From B8-G4 sp033720735 (GTDB lineage: Bacteria > Bacteroidota > Bacteroidia > Chitinophagales > Saprospiraceae), in contig JAWWBX010000031.1 in assembly GCA_033720735.1 (NCBI GenBank), positions 1-23,013 of the forward strand: DNA of 23,013 bases, given 5' to 3'. Each line of letters starts with the position of its first letter. Position 1 is the first letter of the stretch. The notes under the pieces are model-generated. The model saw only the letters and a list, made by a program, of their open reading frames with translations. It was not told where the DNA came from and did not search any database. The translations under genes were made by a program, and so were the position numbers. Positions 21,892 through 23,013 of this stretch are shown here, piece after piece.

Positions 21892-23013
21892 ATGAATCAC
21901 TCAAACCTCGGCAGGTCCCGGTCTGGCTTGCTCCTGATGTTATCCTTATTATTCACATGTGCAGTCTCTGCACAGGACCGCTCAACGCTGAGCGGCTATA
22001 TCAAGGACGCCGATGACGGGGAGACCCTCATTGGCGCCAATGTCTATGTCCCGACTATCCAGAAGGGGACCTCGAGCAATGCCTACGGATTTTATTCCAT
22101 CTCCCTGCCGTCGCGTACCTATGACGTCATGTTTTCCTACCTCGGCTATCAGTCGGTCACCCGGCAGGTCGACCTGACCGGGGGCAACGTCACCCTCGAC
22201 ATCGAGCTTGTCCCGGCTGCTGCGGAGTTGGAAGAGGTCATTGTGTCTTCTGAAGTCGAGGATCGCAATGTCAGCGACCTGCAAATGAGCGTCAACCGGC
22301 TGGACATCCAGACCATCCAGAAAGTACCCACCCTCCTGGGCGAGGTGGAACTGATCCGTAGCCTGCTGCTCCTGCCGGGGGTCAGCACGGTGGGAGAAGG
22401 CGCCACCGGGTTTAACGTGCGTGGAGGTACGATCGATCAGAATCTGGTACTGCTCGACGAGGCACCAGTGTACAACAGTTCCCACCTCTTCGGATTTTAT
22501 TCGGTGTTCAATCCCGATGCGGTCAAAGACGTGCAGCTGTACAAAGGCGGCATTCCGGCACGCTACGGCGGACGGCTCTCCTCCATTCTCGACGTGCGGA
22601 TGAAGGAGGGCAACAACAAGAAGTTCGAGATGCAGGGCGGCATCGGGCTCATCTTCAGCCGGTTGTCGATCGAGGCACCACTGATCAAGGACAAGGCCTC
22701 CTTTATCGTGGCCGGCCGCCGCTCGTATGCAGACATTATCGCCAGGCCGTTTCTTAGCGAGGAATTTGACGACTCGGCCCTGAATTTTTATGATCTCACG
22801 CTCAAGGCCAACTATCAGATCAACACCCGCAACCGCGTGTTTGTGTCGGCCTATCTCGGGCGTGACAATTTTCGTTTTGGTGATGCGGCCGGGTTTGACT
22901 GGGGTAATACGACCAGCACGATACGCTGGAACCATCTCTTTAGCGAGCGATTGTTTGGCAATGTGACGCTGTACTACAGCGACTACGACTATGAACTGCA
23001 TTTCGGCGACGAA
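21892..23013 (+). CDS. TonB-dependent outer-membrane receptor, N-terminal part (runs off window)
   Basis: The first 374 codons of a TonB-dependent receptor, open to the end of the window. A signal peptide (residues 1-28, ending AVSAQD) is followed by a carboxypeptidase-regulatory-like beta domain (about 32-108: LSGYIKDADDGETLIGANVY, YGFYSISLPSRTYDVMFSYL). A TonB-box-like EEVIVSSE near 114-121 comes next. The plug domain spans about 130-240 with GFNVRGGTIDQNLVLLDEAP and YKGGIPARYGGRLSSILDVR. Beta-barrel strands begin after that. It imports an unidentified substrate across the outer membrane using TonB energy. The SHLFGFYSVFNPDAVKDVQL version of the plug is one I associate with receptors paired with a DUF4249 lipoprotein, so such a gene may follow outside the window. 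A TAACTTTTTG about 75 bp upstream is a weak promoter candidate. Confidence 0.94.
   Translation, partial: MNHSNLGRSRSGLLLMLSLLFTCAVSAQDRSTLSGYIKDADDGETLIGANVYVPTIQKGTSSNAYGFYSISLPSRTYDVMFSYLGYQSVTRQVDLTGGNVTLDIELVPAAAELEEVIVSSEVEDRNVSDLQMSVNRLDIQTIQKVPTLLGEVELIRSLLLLPGVSTVGEGATGFNVRGGTIDQNLVLLDEAPVYNSSHLFGFYSVFNPDAVKDVQLYKGGIPARYGGRLSSILDVRMKEGNNKKFEMQGGIGLIFSRLSIEAPLIKDKASFIVAGRRSYADIIARPFLSEEFDDSALNFYDLTLKANYQINTRNRVFVSAYLGRDNFRFGDAAGFDWGNTTSTIRWNHLFSERLFGNVTLYYSDYDYELHFGDE

Noticed and set aside
21982..23001. 339-codon minus-strand open frame
   Set aside because: Antisense to the TonB-dependent receptor, which has a signal peptide and conserved plug motifs. The antisense protein has no recognisable domain.

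Overview
The window looks like a chromosomal segment of a Bacteroidota bacterium, probably of the Saprospira/Lewinella type, though the class-level assignment is only an impression. The reasons are: a TonB-dependent receptor with an N-terminal carboxypeptidase-regulatory-like domain; a type B L31 and a zinc-free L32; a glucosamine-6-phosphate deaminase fused to a PIG-L domain; the alternative GlmU-like family (left-handed beta-helix nucleotidyltransferase); a TPR / membrane / PAS protein ending in a LuxR-like helix-turn-helix; and promoters that repeatedly match the Bacteroidota -7 element TAnnTTTG. The DNA is fairly GC-rich for the phylum and there is no strong compositional break.

Layout from left to right. 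(1) 2-749, plus strand: the 3' end of a 4'-phosphopantetheinyl transferase gene, overlapped by a small lipoprotein gene. (2) 743-5926, minus strand: metK, an intrinsic terminator, then gcvP and hldD joined by an ATGA overlap. (3) 6107-11125, minus strand: one very large gene for a 1672-residue membrane receptor (signal peptide, TPRs, about seven membrane helices, seven PAS domains, DNA-binding helix-turn-helix). (4) 11126-11591: the only long gene-free stretch. It holds an 18-bp dyad, a direct repeat, an exact TAnnTTTG promoter and a strong terminator on the plus strand, so it reads as a small-RNA locus. (5) 11592-14424, minus strand: yceD (DUF177)-rpmF, terminator, then ridA-trpS-FAH hydrolase. 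(6) 14464-14971: a four-helix-bundle protein gene bounded by oppositely oriented arrays of a 7-bp repeat, which looks like an inserted cassette. (7) 14981-15574, minus strand: a two-helix TPR membrane protein. It is divergent across a 13-bp perfect inverted repeat from (8) 15695-19441, plus strand: nagB-PIG-L fusion and an SSS-family sodium symporter, a likely amino-sugar uptake and breakdown pair. (9) 19408-21657, minus strand: rpmE2, terminator, a GlmU-like enzyme and a spermidine-synthase-like methyltransferase. (10) 21892-23013, plus strand: 5' part of a TonB-dependent receptor running off the window.

Most genes are core housekeeping (translation, one-carbon metabolism, SAM synthesis, envelope sugars). 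The unusual material is the giant receptor with its neighbouring putative small-RNA locus, the four-helix cassette with inverted heptamer arrays (one array occupies the upstream half of the yceD-rpmF promoter), and a deaminase domain that lacks one of the classical catalytic aspartates. All functional calls rest on reading motifs by eye; no database search was run.
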